A DNA stretch of 33,685 nt. Origin: Victivallales bacterium. GTDB taxonomy: Bacteria > Verrucomicrobiota > Lentisphaeria > Oligosphaerales > Oligosphaeraceae. The notes beneath the pieces were generated by a model. The model saw only the letters and a list, made by a program, of their open reading frames with translations, was not told where the DNA came from and did no database searches. The stretch lies in assembly GCA_017554445.1 (NCBI GenBank), contig JAFZIJ010000112.1, forward strand, positions 1 to 33,685. Direction: 5' to 3'. Position 1 is the stretch's first letter, and each line of letters starts with the position of its first letter. The translations under genes and the position numbers were made by a program. This document shows positions 32,705-33,685 of this stretch, piece after piece.

Positions 32705-33685
32705 ATGAAAACACCGATTAGAGTAGCGGTCATCGGCTGTGGCCCCATCGGGAACCGCCACGCCGACCTGCATAAAGCCAATCCGATGGCGGATCTCGTC
32801 GCCGTCTGCGACATCAGCAAAGACCGTTGCGACGCAGCGGCCCAACGTCTTGGCGTGCAAGGCTTTTACGATGTACCGACCATGCTGGCCACCATCAAGC
32901 CAGACGTCGTTTCCGTCGCCACTGGCGGCATTGAATACGGCTCCGACCATTTCCTTCCCACCATTCAGGCTCTTGAAGCGGGCTGCCATGTCCTCTGCGA
33001 AAAGCCTATCTGCAACACGATTCCCGAAGCGGAACTGATGGTCGCCACCGCGAAAAAGTACAACCGTTGCTTCGGCATCGACTTCAACCACCGCTTCACG
33101 GAGGCGGCGAAAGTCGCGAAGAAATGGGTTGATGACGGTCTCATCGGCCAGCAGCTTTTCATCAACATGTCCATGTGGATCAAGAATCCCAACGAGAGCT
33201 CTCCTTTCTATATGGTAAAGGCCCTCAATCCGCATTCCGTCGATGTCATGCGCCATTTCGGCGGCGACATCGTCGCCGTGCAGGCGTTCGTCACGAAGGC
33301 TCCCGGCCGTACGATCTGGACAACCATGTCAATGAACTGCAAGTTCAAATCCGGTGCTGTCGGCCATCTTTCCGCCAGTTACGACATCGAACGCGGCCAT
33401 CCCATGGAACGTTGCGAAGTCGCCGGCATCAAAGGCCGTTTCGTTCTGGAGGACATGTGGCGTGAAGCGACGCTTTATCCGGCCGGCAATCTCATCAAGC
33501 AGGTTTATACGAATCCTGTGTTCGGCGGTCATCGCGATTTCGTCGATACTTTCCAAAACCGCCTTGCGACGTTCATCCAGCAGGTTGCCGACGATACGCC
33601 GCCAGAACTGATCAACGGTTCGGGTGCCGACGGCCTTGCCGCGCAGAAGGTTCTACAAGGCGCCATTGATTCCATCGAATCCGGT
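32705..33685 (+). CDS. Gfo/Idh/MocA-family oxidoreductase (5 of 5), cut off at the right edge
   Basis: An open frame from the ATG at 32705 to the last base of the window: 327 codons, no stop. It starts MKTPIRVAVIGCGPIGNRHA with a classic GxGxxG loop. HVLCEKPICNTIPEAEL carries the catalytic E-K-P, and NPHSVDVMRHFGGD is the equivalent of the conserved His segment. The start has no clear Shine-Dalgarno (the preceding bases are CTACAAAACTCATT). A TATAAT lies at 32685-32690 without a recognisable -35. Typical family length is 340-380 aa, so most of the gene is present. It follows the sulfatase-fold gene after a terminator-like hairpin. Substrate unknown. Confidence 0.9.
   Translation, partial: MKTPIRVAVIGCGPIGNRHADLHKANPMADLVAVCDISKDRCDAAAQRLGVQGFYDVPTMLATIKPDVVSVATGGIEYGSDHFLPTIQALEAGCHVLCEKPICNTIPEAELMVATAKKYNRCFGIDFNHRFTEAAKVAKKWVDDGLIGQQLFINMSMWIKNPNESSPFYMVKALNPHSVDVMRHFGGDIVAVQAFVTKAPGRTIWTTMSMNCKFKSGAVGHLSASYDIERGHPMERCEVAGIKGRFVLEDMWREATLYPAGNLIKQVYTNPVFGGHRDFVDTFQNRLATFIQQVADDTPPELINGSGADGLAAQKVLQGAIDSIESG

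Noticed and set aside
31201..32820. A 539-codon minus-strand open frame over the sulfatase-fold gene
   Set aside because: The composition (long runs rich in Val, Glu, Gly, Arg) is typical of an antisense shadow of a gene with C/G-ending codons. The plus strand carries clear superfamily motifs.
32684..33256. A minus-strand open frame at the right edge
   Set aside because: The plus strand encodes a clear Gfo/Idh/MocA protein from 32705 to the window end without a stop.

Overview
The window is a 33.7-kb piece of a bacterial chromosome with about 20 protein genes. The gene set suggests a Lentisphaerota/Victivallales-like or related PVC-group gut bacterium that degrades polysaccharides. The signs are repeated Gfo/Idh/MocA oxidoreductases with sugar-isomerase TIM barrels, a heparinase II/III-like protein, very large secreted multidomain glycosidase-like proteins, a sulfatase-fold enzyme, and small proteins with a zinc ribbon, a TPR-like segment and a membrane anchor. 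No rRNA, tRNA or CRISPR array was seen. The taxonomic call is inference from gene content, not from a marker gene.

Layout. Positions 1-980 hold an IS200-like (REP-associated) tyrosine transposase between two inverted-oriented clusters of REP-like palindromes. Positions 999-3108 hold two paralogous zinc-ribbon/TPR/membrane genes on the minus strand, one broken by a one-base frameshift. A secreted GDPD-family protein follows (3326-4171, plus). A probable minus-strand operon runs from 19048 down to 4345: tagaturonate epimerase uxaE, a NUDIX/pyrophosphatase-like fusion, two large secreted glycosidase-like proteins, a Gfo/Idh/MocA oxidoreductase and a secreted heparinase II/III-like protein. Divergent from uxaE is a plus-strand cassette of oxidoreductase, TIM-barrel isomerase and oxidoreductase (19179-22334). 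Next come a secreted esterase (minus), a tartrate/D-malate dehydrogenase-like enzyme, a sirtuin (minus), purM, a type-4 uracil-DNA glycosylase, a TolC-like outer-membrane protein, a NagB-like protein without the catalytic residues, an oxidoreductase, a sulfatase-fold hydrolase without the formylglycine cysteine, and an oxidoreductase cut off by the right edge.

How it may fit together (inference). The exported heparinase-like protein, two glycosidase-like proteins and esterase would attack a uronic-acid-containing, acylated polysaccharide. Cytoplasmic UxaE, the five oxidoreductases, the TIM-barrel isomerase and the tartrate/malate-type dehydrogenase would process the sugars and sugar acids. 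No SusC/SusD pair or sugar transporter is present.

The most unusual feature is a family of 7- and 9-nt tandem arrays at gene ends. In at least seven cases the stop codon lies in or directly abuts the first repeat unit, and the same units recur at gene ends many kilobases apart.
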